Source: Streptacidiphilus jiangxiensis
Lineage (GTDB): Bacteria; Actinomycetota; Actinomycetes; Streptomycetales; Streptomycetaceae
Direction: 5' to 3'
NCBI RefSeq assembly: GCF_900109465.1
Contig: NZ_FOAZ01000003.1
Coordinates: 372,001-436,000, forward strand
Length of the DNA: 64,000 bases
The notes under the pieces were generated by a model. The model ran no database searches. It was not told where the DNA came from and saw only the letters and a list, made by a program, of their open reading frames with translations. A program made the position numbers and the translations under genes. This document shows, in pieces, positions 10,111 to 19,082 of the stretch; the first letter of the stretch is position 1; each line of letters opens with the position of its first letter.

Positions 10111-11712
10111 TCAGTGGGACCGGGGCTGGACGAGCACGCGCCCGACCACCGCGGCGTAGAACAGGCCGGAGGAGAGCACCAGCACGAAGTCGACGGGGTT
10201 CATGGTGAGCATCCGCCAGATCGCGGCGGTCACCCACACCGTGGCCGAGGTCGCGCCCCAGCCGATGATCCCGATCCAGAACCGGCGGGTCTTGTTCTTC
10301 TTGGCGCCGCTCGACCCGGTGGGCTGCCAGCCCATCCGGTTGCGGCGCATGATGTCCCAGATCGCGAAGAGGTGCGCCCACCCGTACATCATCCGCGTCG
10401 ACCAGGCCTCGAGCCGGTACGGGTTGCGGTGCCACCACGGGAAGATCATCGTGGCGTAGACCAGGCTGGGCAGCACCAGTGCCATGTTCTGGACCCGCAG
10501 CGCCTGGGGCACCGCCAGCAGCAGCATGATCGGGATCAGCGGCGCCAGGAAGGTGTAGAGCGCGGTGTGGATGTAGTAGCTGAACCCGGACAGGTAGCAG
10601 AGCCTGGTCGAGAGCCGCATCTTCGTCCGCCAGAACTTGCCGCTGCTGAGCAGGCTCATCGAACCCGAGCACCACCGGTACTGCTGGTTGAAGAAGGCGC
10701 CCGCGGTGTCCGGGCAGACGCCGGTCGACAGGGCGATCGGCACGTACTTCAGGTCCCATCCCAGACGGCGCAGGTCGAAGCCGGTGTGCACGTCCTCGGA
10801 GTGCTCGATCAGCGTGGTGCCGCCGTTCTGCTCCAGCGCCTCACGCCGGTACATCGCGCAACTGCCCACGCAGATCGCGCCGTCGTGGTTCTGCCGGGAC
10901 ACCTGCACCGAGCGGTAGAACAGCTCCTGCACCGCACCGGCGCCGCGCTCGATCCAGTTCTGCTGGTCGGTGATCCGGAAGAACTGCGGCGACTGGACGA
11001 TCCCCAGCCGCGGGTCCTGCTCCAGGTACGGGACCAGTTCCTCCAGCAGGTCCGCCCGCGGCGCGAAGTCCGCGTCCAGGATCAGGATGTACGCGCCGTC
11101 CGAGTGCTCGAAGCCGAAGTGCAGGTTGCCGGCCTTCTTGAACCAGCCCCGGTCGTAGCGCGTCCCGTAGACGAACCCGAAGTCCACGGCCATCGCGGCC
11201 AACTCCGAACTGGCCGAGTCGTCCAGCACGTACGGCGTCACCACGCCGGGGTACCGGTCGCGCAGCCGCGCCACGTGCGTCCAGGTGTTGTGCAGCACCT
11301 CGATCGGCTCGCCGCACACCGGCAGGAACACGTCGACGGTCGGGTACTCGGCGGGGCGCCAGTCCCGCACCAGCTGCTTGTGGCGCTTGAGGTCGAAGTC
11401 CCGGCTGAACCCGTTGACCTTCAACGACACCAGGTAGTACGCCGTGGTGAAGACCAGGAACGGGGCGTACAGCCACAGCCAGGGCGACATCCGCACCAGC
11501 GAGAACTGGCTGACGGACAGACAGCCGAAGCTGACCAGCGAGCAGAGTGTGAGGATCCACAGCCGTCGCCGTGTGTAGGAGTACTTCTCACTGTCCGTCG
11601 GCGGCTGCGGCAGCAGGCCGAAGCTGCTGGGACCGCGCCGCGCCCGTCGCCGCCGGTCGCCCGATGCGGTCCGTTGCTGCGGTGCCGATGAGAGCTGACC
11701 GGTGACAGACAT
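10111..11712 (-). CDS. Cellulose-synthase-like family 2 glycosyltransferase
   Basis: A 533-aa membrane GT2 with two N-terminal transmembrane helices (about 50-95), a cytoplasmic catalytic domain and about four C-terminal helices. The processive-synthase motifs are complete: DD (VLDDSAS, about 164), DxD (ILDADF, 213-215), the acceptor-site ED (IEHSEDVHTG) and QxxRW (NQQYRWCSGS). It therefore should polymerise a beta-glycan from a UDP-sugar and extrude it. It resembles actinomycete CslA-type proteins, but no GlxA-type oxidase is nearby. I chose the ATG at 11712 over longer in-frame starts because MSVTGQ begins directly before the Arg-rich tail. First gene of a GT2-GH26-GT39 operon. Confidence 0.9.
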   Translation of the reverse strand: MSVTGQLSSAPQQRTASGDRRRRARRGPSSFGLLPQPPTDSEKYSYTRRRLWILTLCSLVSFGCLSVSQFSLVRMSPWLWLYAPFLVFTTAYYLVSLKVNGFSRDFDLKRHKQLVRDWRPAEYPTVDVFLPVCGEPIEVLHNTWTHVARLRDRYPGVVTPYVLDDSASSELAAMAVDFGFVYGTRYDRGWFKKAGNLHFGFEHSDGAYILILDADFAPRADLLEELVPYLEQDPRLGIVQSPQFFRITDQQNWIERGAGAVQELFYRSVQVSRQNHDGAICVGSCAMYRREALEQNGGTTLIEHSEDVHTGFDLRRLGWDLKYVPIALSTGVCPDTAGAFFNQQYRWCSGSMSLLSSGKFWRTKMRLSTRLCYLSGFSYYIHTALYTFLAPLIPIMLLLAVPQALRVQNMALVLPSLVYATMIFPWWHRNPYRLEAWSTRMMYGWAHLFAIWDIMRRNRMGWQPTGSSGAKKNKTRRFWIGIIGWGATSATVWVTAAIWRMLTMNPVDFVLVLSSGLFYAAVVGRVLVQPRSH

Positions 11713-11923
11713 GACTTCTCTCAGGAGAGGACGAGGGGAACCCCGGGACGACTCCGAAAGCGGAGGGCACAGCATCAACCACTAGGGTTGGCCATCCTAA
11801 GCAGCGCTCCTGAACGGTCCGGACGACAAGTGGCGAATCTGTGCGACTTACGGACAATTCTTCGGCGCATTGAAATCGGATCGTGATGAACCGGGCCTGG
11901 ATCGGTCCGGAGAAGGGACGCGC

Positions 11924-13141
11924 GTGAGCATCCGCGCAGCGGTCGGCGGTAGACGGGCGGCCGGACTCGCCTGGGCCGTCTGCGTCCTCGCGACGCTGAC
12001 GTCCTGTGGCGGCGGGACGACCCCCTCCGCGCACGGCGCGACCGGCTGGCGCACCGCGGCCTCGCCGAGCCCGAGCGCCTCCGCGAGCCCGGTGGCCCCC
12101 GTCTCGTGCACCACGCCGCAGGTCCCGTTCCCCAGGACGACCGTCCAGGACGGGTCGTACATCATCGAGCCCGACCAGTGGAACGCCTCGGGAACCGTCT
12201 GCCTCGACACCCCCGGCACCACCGGCTTCACCGTGTCCAAGGTGGAGAACATGGTGCCGAAGACGGCGGGCACGCCCGGCGCCTACGCCAACGTGGCCAC
12301 CGCGCCGGGCGCCCTGGGCCTGCCGGTCCCGGTCACCGCACTCGGTGACGCCACCTCGGACTGGAGCGCGGCCGCGCACGCCACCGGCAACTACGACCTG
12401 GCCTACGACCTCTGGTACGGGCCGAACGCGAGCTCCTGCGTGCCGGCCGAGAGCGCCGAACTGATGATCTGGCTCCGCTCCACCGACGACGTCCGCCCTG
12501 CGGGCGACCCGGCGCCGGGCACAATCACCCTCGCGGGCGACGAGTACCGCGTCTATCTCGCGCCGAAGGGCTCCACGCACACCGTCATCAGCTACGTCCG
12601 CACCCAGCCCACCGACAGCGTGCGGGGACTGAACCTGCGCCTGTTCACCCAGGACGCGGTGCAGCGGGGGTACGTGCCGCTCTCGTCGTACCTGTGCAAG
12701 GTCTCCGCGGGATTCGAGATATGGAGCGGCGGGGTGGGCCTGACCACCCGTTCGTTCGCCTTCCACGGCCAGGTCGGCCTGCCGAGCGGACGGATCACCA
12801 CCGCGGACGAGGCCGACTGCCTGGAGAGCGGCACCGGTTCCGCCGTACGGCTCGCCTCCTGCGGCCAGGCCGCCGGGCCTTCCTGGACGCTGGCCAACGA
12901 CGGCACTCTGCGGGTCGGTTCCTCCTGCCTGCAGGCCGTCGCCCAGGGCAGCGCCCCACGACTGCTGCCGTGCTCGGGGGCACCACAGCAGCGGTGGGCC
13001 GCCGGCGGGGGGCGGTCCCTGGTGAGTTCCGTCACGGACTCCTGCCTGGCGGCGGACGGCACGTCAGGCCAGGTGGTGCTGCGTCCCTGCAACGGCGCCG
13101 ACCAGGAGCAGTGGGCGCTGCCCCACAACGATTCGGACTGA
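11924..13141 (+). CDS. GH12-like endoglucanase lipoprotein with ricin-B lectin domain
   Basis: A 405-aa protein with a lipobox (LTSC, Cys28) after a short hydrophobic signal, then a Ser/Pro/Ala linker. Residues of about 60-270 look like GH12: both expected catalytic carboxylates are visible in AELMIWLRS (nucleophile) and SAGFEIWSG (acid/base). Residues 280-405 form a ricin-type beta-trefoil with QxW-like repeats (QQRW, QEQWALP) and paired cysteines. GH12 enzymes are retaining beta-1,4-glucanases. It is divergent from the cellulose-synthase-like operon with a 211-bp shared promoter region. The GTG at 11924 was chosen because of the GAGAAGGG ribosome site. Confidence 0.82.
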   Translation: MSIRAAVGGRRAAGLAWAVCVLATLTSCGGGTTPSAHGATGWRTAASPSPSASASPVAPVSCTTPQVPFPRTTVQDGSYIIEPDQWNASGTVCLDTPGTTGFTVSKVENMVPKTAGTPGAYANVATAPGALGLPVPVTALGDATSDWSAAAHATGNYDLAYDLWYGPNASSCVPAESAELMIWLRSTDDVRPAGDPAPGTITLAGDEYRVYLAPKGSTHTVISYVRTQPTDSVRGLNLRLFTQDAVQRGYVPLSSYLCKVSAGFEIWSGGVGLTTRSFAFHGQVGLPSGRITTADEADCLESGTGSAVRLASCGQAAGPSWTLANDGTLRVGSSCLQAVAQGSAPRLLPCSGAPQQRWAAGGGRSLVSSVTDSCLAADGTSGQVVLRPCNGADQEQWALPHNDSD

Positions 13142-13220
13142 ATCGGGCGCAAAGGCACACCGGTTCGCAGGCTCCGAGACGGCATGGGCAGTGAAGAAGT
13201 CATGCCTTAGCATTCGGCGC

Positions 13221-14432
13221 ATGACCGATCGACCAGTGAGCTCCGCAGGCGCTCAGGAGCCCCAGCCCGGCGCGCAGCCGTCCCCGCACGACGCACCGAC
13301 ACAGTTCGGTCAGGTCTCTCCGCAGCAGTCGCAGCAGCCGCCGGCGGGCTTCGGTCCGCCCGGGTCCGGCTACGGCTACCCGCAGCCGCAGGCCCCCGGG
13401 GCGCAGTTCCCCGGGTCGGCCGCCTCGGAGCAGCCGACCGTGCCCGCGCAGGCCGGGGCGTGGCAGCAGCAGAGCTGGAGCGCCATGGGCCCGGGCTCGA
13501 CCGGTCCGACCGGTCCGACCGGGACGATCCGCGGCGGCGAGCCGGACTGGACCGCGCTCGCGGCTCAGCACGAGCAGGGGCAGAAGCGCAGGCGCAAGCT
13601 GGCGATCGGCGGCGGGATCGTCGCCGTGCTCGCCATCGCCGGGACCGTCGGCGCGCTGCTCGTCACCGGCCACCACGACTCGCCCCAGGCGAAGGGCGGC
13701 CCGACGCCGACCGTCTCGCAGCCGGGGAGCACCAAGCCCTCCGGCGGCGCGACCGGGTCCCGACCCGCCCCGGCCCCGGACCCGGGCACCGTCGGCTCCA
13801 TATCCCCGAGCCGCGGCACGCTGCCCCTCGGCGTCGGCAAGGACGCGAAGCAGGGCAAGGCTCCCGGCCGGGCCGGCCAGGCGCTGCTGCTGCCCAGCGG
13901 CCAGGACTCCTTCGCTTCCACCCCTGGTCCGGTGGTCACCACCAGCGGCAGCTTCACCGTGTCCGCGCAGGCCCGCCCGGACCAGCCCGCGGGCGTCCGC
14001 ACCGTGCTGAGCCAGGGCTCGGCCGACTTCTACTCGTTCGTCCTCGGCCGCAACACGACCGGCGGTGACAACCACTGGGTCTTCAAGGTCCAGGTGCCGG
14101 GCGGCGGTTCGGTGGCGGTCCAGTCCAAGGGCGCGGCGGCGAACGGCCAGTGGACGCTGCTGACCGCGGTCTACGACAGCGGCAAGAAGGAGATCGCCCT
14201 CTACGTCAACGGCGCGCTCCAGGGCAGCGCCAAGGTCGCCGGCATCCGGCAGACCCAGGGCGGCTTCCAGGTGGGCCGGGTGCGCTCCAACAGCCAGTGG
14301 GCCTCCCCGTGGCACGGCGCCGTCGCCGGGATCCAGGTCTGGAACCACGCGCTGTCCGCGGCCGATGTCGTCAAGGTCGCCGCCGGACCGTCCGCCGAGC
14401 CGCACCCGGACTACGCCTGGCTGCTCCAGTGA
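13221..14432 (+). CDS. Single-pass membrane protein with extracellular LamG-like domain
   Basis: A 403-aa protein. The N-terminal 120 residues are Pro/Gln/Gly-rich and probably disordered and cytoplasmic. A basic patch (KRRRK) precedes one transmembrane helix (LAIGGGIVAVLAIAGTVGALLV), then a Thr/Pro/Gly linker. A C-terminal LamG-like domain (about 230-400) includes FTVSAQARPD, WTLLTAVYDSGKKEIALYVNG and GAVAGIQVWNHALSAADV. The last part is clearly related to the secreted LamG protein at 6533-7366. The stop overlaps the GTG of the next GT39 gene (GTGA). Start: the ATG at 13221 is favoured; an upstream in-frame GTG at 13191 is possible. Confidence 0.78.
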   Translation: MTDRPVSSAGAQEPQPGAQPSPHDAPTQFGQVSPQQSQQPPAGFGPPGSGYGYPQPQAPGAQFPGSAASEQPTVPAQAGAWQQQSWSAMGPGSTGPTGPTGTIRGGEPDWTALAAQHEQGQKRRRKLAIGGGIVAVLAIAGTVGALLVTGHHDSPQAKGGPTPTVSQPGSTKPSGGATGSRPAPAPDPGTVGSISPSRGTLPLGVGKDAKQGKAPGRAGQALLLPSGQDSFASTPGPVVTTSGSFTVSAQARPDQPAGVRTVLSQGSADFYSFVLGRNTTGGDNHWVFKVQVPGGGSVAVQSKGAAANGQWTLLTAVYDSGKKEIALYVNGALQGSAKVAGIRQTQGGFQVGRVRSNSQWASPWHGAVAGIQVWNHALSAADVVKVAAGPSAEPHPDYAWLLQ

Positions 14433-16093
14433 GCCAAGGCCTGAGGTCGGGCGGGCAGTGGATCCGCCCGGGTGCCGACGGCGTCCCCGTGGTCACCTTC
14501 GACCCGAGGCCCTCCGAGCGGGACCTGGCCGCGTCGGCCGGGGCGGAGGCGGCGGGGCCCGCCCGGTCCGGTGAGCCGCGTCCGCCGCGGGCCCGCCTGC
14601 GTCAGGACTGGCTGCCGCTGCTGGGCCTGCTGCTCGTCCAGGGCGTGCTCTCCTACCGGCTGGTCGGCACCAACACCGCCTTCGTCGACGAGGGCACCTA
14701 CATCTACTCCGGCTACCAGGAGTTGGGGAACCTGCTGCACGGCCGGCCGGTCGCGCCGTACGAGAGCTTCTTCTCCGGCGCGCCGGTGATCTACCCCGTG
14801 GTCGTGGCGCTCGCCGACATGGTCGGCGGCCTGACCGGCACCCGCGTGCTGAGCCTGCTGTTCATGCTCAGCGCCACCGTCGCCGTCCACCTGGCCACCC
14901 GACGGCTGCGCGGCTCGATGGCCGCGTTCTTCGCCGCCGCGCTCTTCGCGGGGCTCGGCCCGACGCAGTTCCTGGGCATCTACTCCACCTACGACGCCAT
15001 GGCGCTGGCCTGCCTGGCCTGGGCCGGCTACTTCGCCGTCCGGCTGGCGACCGGCGGCAGCTACCTGTGCGTCGTCCCGGCCGCCCTGACGATGGCCCTG
15101 GCCGACGCGACCAAGTACGCCTCGCTGCTGTGGACACCCGCGGTGCTGGGCGTCGCCGTCTTCGCCGGACGCACCGGCTCCCCCTTCGCCTGGGCACGCT
15201 GGCGGCGCGGCCTGGTGCTGTTCGCGGTCTGGGCCGTCGCGCTGGTCGTGCCGGCGGTGGCCGCGGGCCGGGTCTACTGGCACGGTTTCGACAGCACCAC
15301 CTTGCAGCGCAAGATCGGGTCTGACGCCCCCTCGTACGTCGCCCGCGCCGCGGCGAGCTGGGTGGGCGCGCTGCTCGTGCTCACCGTGATCGCCCTCGCC
15401 GTCAGCTGGTTCGCCGCCCGCCGCCGCGACGGCGTGCGGGCCGAGTTCTGGCTCGTGCTGGTGCTGCTGGGCGCCGGCGCGGCCGCCCCCGCCAACCAGA
15501 TCCGCATCCACACCTGGCTCTCGCTGCAGAAGCACGTGGACTTCGGCGCCTGGTTCGCCTGCATCGCCTCCGGTGTCCTGCTGGCCCGCGTCTTCCTGCT
15601 GCTGGCCCGCAAGGTCCACGCCTCCCTCGCCGTCGCCTGCAGCGCCGCCCTGATCGGCGTGCTCGGCTGTGTCGGCGCCGCCCAGGCCCAGGACATGTTC
15701 TCCGCCTGGCCCGACTCCGGCCCCCTGGTCACCGCCCTGAAGCCGTACATCCAGAAGGGCACCGACCAGTACCTGGTCGAGGACTACGACGTCGTCGCCT
15801 ACTACTTCAAGGACGACTCCAACTGGCAGCAGTGGAGCGACCTGGTCGGCAAGACCTACCAGGACCCGGTCACCCACCAGGTCCTCACCGGCGCCGACGC
15901 GATCAAGGCCGCCGTCGCCGCCCACCAGTACCAGGTCGTGGTCCTCGACTTCATGCAGTCCCCGGCCATCGACGCCGCGGTCCAGCCCGCCCTGAAGAAG
16001 GCCGGCTACCGCGTGCTCACGACCGTCGTCAGCACCAGGGGCCGCACGGCCGGGAAGTACACGATCTACCTCGCGCCCGGCTTCGCCGTGTGA
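14429..16093 (+). CDS. GT39/ArnT-like integral membrane glycosyltransferase (second copy)
   Basis: A 554-aa polytopic membrane protein beginning at a GTG that overlaps the LamG gene stop by 4 nt. The first transmembrane helix (WLPLLGLLLVQGVL) is followed by the acidic loop TAFVDEGTYIYSGYQELGNLLHG, typical of the catalytic Asp/Glu of GT-C enzymes, and about ten helices. A soluble C-terminal domain contains YQVVVLDFMQSP and ends KYTIYLAPGF. It is paralogous in layout to 7398-9080. The tight coupling to a LamG membrane protein suggests the two form one unit that transfers a lipid-linked sugar and holds the glycan at the surface. Its substrate is unknown. Confidence 0.82.
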   Translation: MSQGLRSGGQWIRPGADGVPVVTFDPRPSERDLAASAGAEAAGPARSGEPRPPRARLRQDWLPLLGLLLVQGVLSYRLVGTNTAFVDEGTYIYSGYQELGNLLHGRPVAPYESFFSGAPVIYPVVVALADMVGGLTGTRVLSLLFMLSATVAVHLATRRLRGSMAAFFAAALFAGLGPTQFLGIYSTYDAMALACLAWAGYFAVRLATGGSYLCVVPAALTMALADATKYASLLWTPAVLGVAVFAGRTGSPFAWARWRRGLVLFAVWAVALVVPAVAAGRVYWHGFDSTTLQRKIGSDAPSYVARAAASWVGALLVLTVIALAVSWFAARRRDGVRAEFWLVLVLLGAGAAAPANQIRIHTWLSLQKHVDFGAWFACIASGVLLARVFLLLARKVHASLAVACSAALIGVLGCVGAAQAQDMFSAWPDSGPLVTALKPYIQKGTDQYLVEDYDVVAYYFKDDSNWQQWSDLVGKTYQDPVTHQVLTGADAIKAAVAAHQYQVVVLDFMQSPAIDAAVQPALKKAGYRVLTTVVSTRGRTAGKYTIYLAPGFAV

Positions 16094-16181
16094 CGTGCCG
16101 GCCCGGCGCGGCCCTGTCACAGCTGTGTCCCGGGTGATCACATGATCGTTCGGGGCTGCGCCGGACGGGTACCGTCGGGTT

Positions 16182-16925
16182 GTGCGTCTACGAGGAATCA
16201 AGATCGGCGGCGACCGCCGGCCGGCCGCCCCGGCCGGTCAGGCGGTCGCGGTCGACCCGGCCGACGAGCCCGGTCACACCCGCTCCTTCACCGTGCCCGA
16301 GATGTCCCTCCCGGAGGGGCCCGAGGCGGAGGAGCACGTCGCCGTCTACCGTGCGGGACAGCCGCACCCGCAGGTCGGTTCGGAGCGGCTGCCCTGGCGT
16401 GAGCTGCTGCGCGGGATCGTGCGCCACCCCACCCGGACCTTCGCGCAGATGCGCGCCCACCAGGTGTGGGGTCCGGCGCTGGTCGTCTCCGCCGTCTACG
16501 GTCTGCTGGCCTCCTTCGCGTTCGGGGACACCAGCAGCGAGGTGCTGCACTCGACCTTCGCGGTCGCGCTCACCATCCTGCTCAGCAGCGCCGTCGGGTT
16601 CGTCGTCGCCGGGCTGATGTTCGGTTCGGTCACCCACGTCCTGGCCCGCCGCCTCGGTGGCGACGGCTCGTACGCGCCGACCGTGGGCCTGGCGATGCTG
16701 ATCTCCTGGCTGACGGACGCCCCGCGACTGCTGCTGGCGTTCTTCCTGCCCAGCGGCAACGCGGTGGTGCAACTGCTCGGGTGGGTCACCTGGGCGCTGT
16801 GCGCGTGGCTGCTGGCGTCGATGCTGCGGCAGCTGCACGATCTCCCGTGGGGCAAGGCGCTGACGGCGGCCTCGCTGCAACTGGTCATGCTGCTCGTGGT
16901 GATCAAGCTCCCGACGCTTGGTTGA
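16182..16925 (+). CDS. Yip1-family membrane protein
   Basis: A 247-aa protein with a soluble acidic N-terminal 85 residues and about five hydrophobic helices (about 100-245), with WGPALVVSAVYGLLASFAF and AVGFVVAGLMFGSVTHVLARRLGG. The pattern matches bacterial Yip1/YIF1-domain proteins of unknown function, which are common in streptomycetes. The start is a GTG at 16182. No partner is evident; it stands between the polysaccharide locus and an editing-domain gene. Confidence 0.65.
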   Translation: MRLRGIKIGGDRRPAAPAGQAVAVDPADEPGHTRSFTVPEMSLPEGPEAEEHVAVYRAGQPHPQVGSERLPWRELLRGIVRHPTRTFAQMRAHQVWGPALVVSAVYGLLASFAFGDTSSEVLHSTFAVALTILLSSAVGFVVAGLMFGSVTHVLARRLGGDGSYAPTVGLAMLISWLTDAPRLLLAFFLPSGNAVVQLLGWVTWALCAWLLASMLRQLHDLPWGKALTAASLQLVMLLVVIKLPTLG

Positions 16926-17010
16926 GCTCCTTCAGGGCGAGTGCGGTTGAATGGGTGCATACCTCCCGGGGTGCGTACCTCCCCGACCGACCGTGCAACG
17001 GAGCCCGCAG

Positions 17011-17877
17011 ATGACCGCGCCGTCCCTTCCCGACGCCTCGACCCAGGTGACCTTCCCCGCCGGAGGCGTCGCGGACCGGTCCACGGTCGTGGCGTGCCTG
17101 CCCCTGCCCGACGGCCGTCACGGCGTCGTCGTTGCGCGCACCCCGTTCCACCCGCTCGACCACACCTGGCCCGACCAGCCCGCCGACACCGGCACGCTGG
17201 GCGGCCAGGCGGTGTTGGACTGCGTCACCGGCGGCGTCGGCCCGGAGGGTGAGTTCGCGCTCGGCGCGGACATCCCCGTCCGGCGTGGTGACGAGGAGTG
17301 GGCCTGGCTGGTCGTCCACGTGGTCGCCGAGCCCGTCGCGGTGGGCGAGGAGGTCGAGCTGCTCGTCGACGCCGACCGCCGCGCCGCGCTCTGCGCCGCC
17401 CACACCGGCTGCCACCTGCTGGCGCTGGCCCTGAACGCGGCGCTCGCGCCGCGTTGGCGCAAGGACCCGGGCCGCAGCGACTCGCACGGCAACCCGGACT
17501 TCGACTCGCTCGCGATGGACACCTCGCGGATGGACACCGCCGCGAGCTACGACGTCTACCGGATCGGCAAGTCGCTGCGGAAGAAGGGCTTCACCGCCGA
17601 CGGTCTGGCCGAGGACCTCCCGGCCGTCACGGACGCGGTCAACGCCCGCCTGGCGGCGTGGGTCGCCGCGGACTCCGCGGTCCGGATCGAGGCCCCGGGC
17701 CCCGAGCTGACCGCGCGCCGGGAGTGGCACGCGGAGCTCCCGGAGGGCCACGCCTCGATCTTCTGCGGCGGCACCCACCTGCACCACCTCGGCGAGCTCG
17801 CCGCGCTCAGCGCCGAGCTGCGCCTCTCGGAGGACGGCAGCGAGTTGACCGTCACCACCACGCCGAAGCGTGCCTGA
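17011..17877 (+). CDS. AlaX-like trans-editing / tRNA synthetase second additional domain protein
   Basis: A 288-aa freestanding protein with the zinc-binding motifs of the alanyl/threonyl-tRNA synthetase editing domain: AAHTGCHLLAL (HxxxH, about residue 130) and a downstream CGGTHLHH (CxxxH, about 250). Such proteins hydrolyse mischarged Ser- or Gly-tRNA(Ala). The N-terminal 100 residues resemble the beta-barrel that precedes the editing core in AlaX-L. The substrate cannot be deduced. The ATG at 17011 was preferred to an in-frame ATG at 16951. It is convergent with dcd, 9 bp apart. Confidence 0.72.
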   Translation: MTAPSLPDASTQVTFPAGGVADRSTVVACLPLPDGRHGVVVARTPFHPLDHTWPDQPADTGTLGGQAVLDCVTGGVGPEGEFALGADIPVRRGDEEWAWLVVHVVAEPVAVGEEVELLVDADRRAALCAAHTGCHLLALALNAALAPRWRKDPGRSDSHGNPDFDSLAMDTSRMDTAASYDVYRIGKSLRKKGFTADGLAEDLPAVTDAVNARLAAWVAADSAVRIEAPGPELTARREWHAELPEGHASIFCGGTHLHHLGELAALSAELRLSEDGSELTVTTTPKRA

Positions 17878-17886
17878 CCCGCAGGA

Positions 17887-18462
17887 TCAGATCTTGGTCC
17901 GGTGGAAGTTCAGGTAGGACCGGGACGGCGTCGGACCACGCTGGCCGAGGTAGCGCGAACCGTAGCGCTCGGACCCGTACGGGAACTCGGCCGGCGAGGT
18001 CAGCCGGAACATGCACAGCTGGCCGATCTTCATGCCGGGGTAGAGCTTGATCGGCAGGGTGGCCACGTTGGACAGTTCCAGCGTCACATGACCGCTGAAG
18101 CCGGGGTCGATGAAGCCGGCGGTGGAGTGCGTCAGCAGGCCGAGCCGGCCCAGGCTGGACTTGCCCTCCAGGCGGGAGGCGATGTCGGTCGGCAGGGTCA
18201 CCACCTCGTAGGTGGAGGCCAGCGCGAACTCACCCGGGTGCAGGATGAACGGGTCGTCCCCGTCCGGCTCGACGAGCCGGGTCAGGTCCGGCTGCTCGAC
18301 CGCCGGGTCGATGTGGGGGTACTTGTGGTTCTCGAAGACCCGGAAGAACCGGTCGAGGCGCACGTCGATGCTTGACGGCTGGATCATCTCCGGGTCGAAG
18401 GGGTCGATGACCACGCGACCGGATTCGATCTCGTTCCGGATGTCCTTGTCTGAGAGCAGCAC
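17887..18462 (-). CDS. dcd: dCTP deaminase
   Basis: A 191-aa trimeric dCTP deaminase of the dUTPase superfamily. It starts [16 protein letters not shown] and shows the family motifs [35 protein letters not shown] and [11 protein letters not shown]. It converts dCTP to dUTP for dTMP synthesis; some actinobacterial members are bifunctional with dUTPase activity, which I cannot decide here. Full length. Confidence 0.97.
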   Translation of the reverse strand: MLLSDKDIRNEIESGRVVIDPFDPEMIQPSSIDVRLDRFFRVFENHKYPHIDPAVEQPDLTRLVEPDGDDPFILHPGEFALASTYEVVTLPTDIASRLEGKSSLGRLGLLTHSTAGFIDPGFSGHVTLELSNVATLPIKLYPGMKIGQLCMFRLTSPAEFPYGSERYGSRYLGQRGPTPSRSYLNFHRTKI

Positions 18463-18540
18463 GGGTCGAGACTACGTGCATGGCAGGACCCCCGCCCAAT
18501 CCGGCACGGGGGTCCTCATCCGGTTCCGCACGCTCCTCGG

Positions 18541-18759
18541 CTATGCGAGGGGGGCCACAGCCTCCCGCCGCAGCGCCTGCGTGATCTGCTCCGTCGACAG
18601 CACCGCCAGATCCGCAGGCACGGCACTCCGCAGCCGTGCGCACTGGGGACACCGCATCAGCCGTCCTGGGCCGATCCGCGCGGGTCGCAGATTCTGCATC
18701 GGGAAACTCGCGGTGCTGAACAGGTGCCCTTCGGCACAACGGACGACAGTGCGCTCCAT
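18541..18759 (-). CDS. Small zinc-ribbon-like hypothetical protein
   Basis: A 72-aa protein with a possible zinc site: CxxGH (VRCAEGHLFS) near the start and CPQC (LMRCPQCARLR) at about residue 37. A Leu/Ala-rich helix follows. A GGAGAGG ribosome site lies 7 nt before the ATG, and third-position G/C is high, so it is probably a real gene. Function unknown; it lies between dcd and tRNA-Gly. Confidence 0.65.
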   Translation of the reverse strand: MERTVVRCAEGHLFSTASFPMQNLRPARIGPGRLMRCPQCARLRSAVPADLAVLSTEQITQALRREAVAPLA

Positions 18760-18954
18760 TGCATCCTCTCCCCAACGCCGTAGGCCAGCCCTGCCACATT
18801 AGGGGATCTTCCGGACATACTGCCCACCGGCTCGCCGACCTCGGCCATCCGGGCGTCACAGTACGCCCAGGGCGCTCGGCGGCACCACCGCTGCACGTGG
18901 GGCGCGTGATGGGGTAGAGTGAGAATGGATCGGCCGTCCCTGACGGGTGATCAG

Positions 18955-19025
18955 GCGGGCGTAGTTTAATGGTAGAACATGAGCTTCCCAAGCTTAGAGC
19001 GCGAGTTCGATTCTCGTCGCCCGCT
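18955..19025 (+). tRNA. tRNA-Gly (anticodon CCC)
   Basis: A 71-nt cloverleaf. The 7-bp acceptor stem pairs GCGGGCG with CGCCCGC. The anticodon loop is UUCCCAA with anticodon CCC and a stem closed by UGAGC/GCUUA (one G-U pair). The T-loop is GTTCGATTC. The 3' CCA is not encoded. It reads GGG codons. A strong hairpin follows. Confidence 0.95.
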
Positions 19026-19033
19026 CCGGAACA

Positions 19034-19062
19034 GAAGCCGCAGGCCAAAGGCCTGCGGCTTC
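19034..19062 (+). terminator. tRNA-Gly terminator hairpin
   Basis: A perfect 13-bp stem (GAAGCCGCAGGCC / GGCCTGCGGCTTC) with a 3-nt AAA loop lies 8 bp after the tRNA and is followed by TTCC. It can also serve the convergent regulator gene. Confidence 0.88.
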
Positions 19063-19082
19063 TTCCGTTCCTCGGGCCGGCC

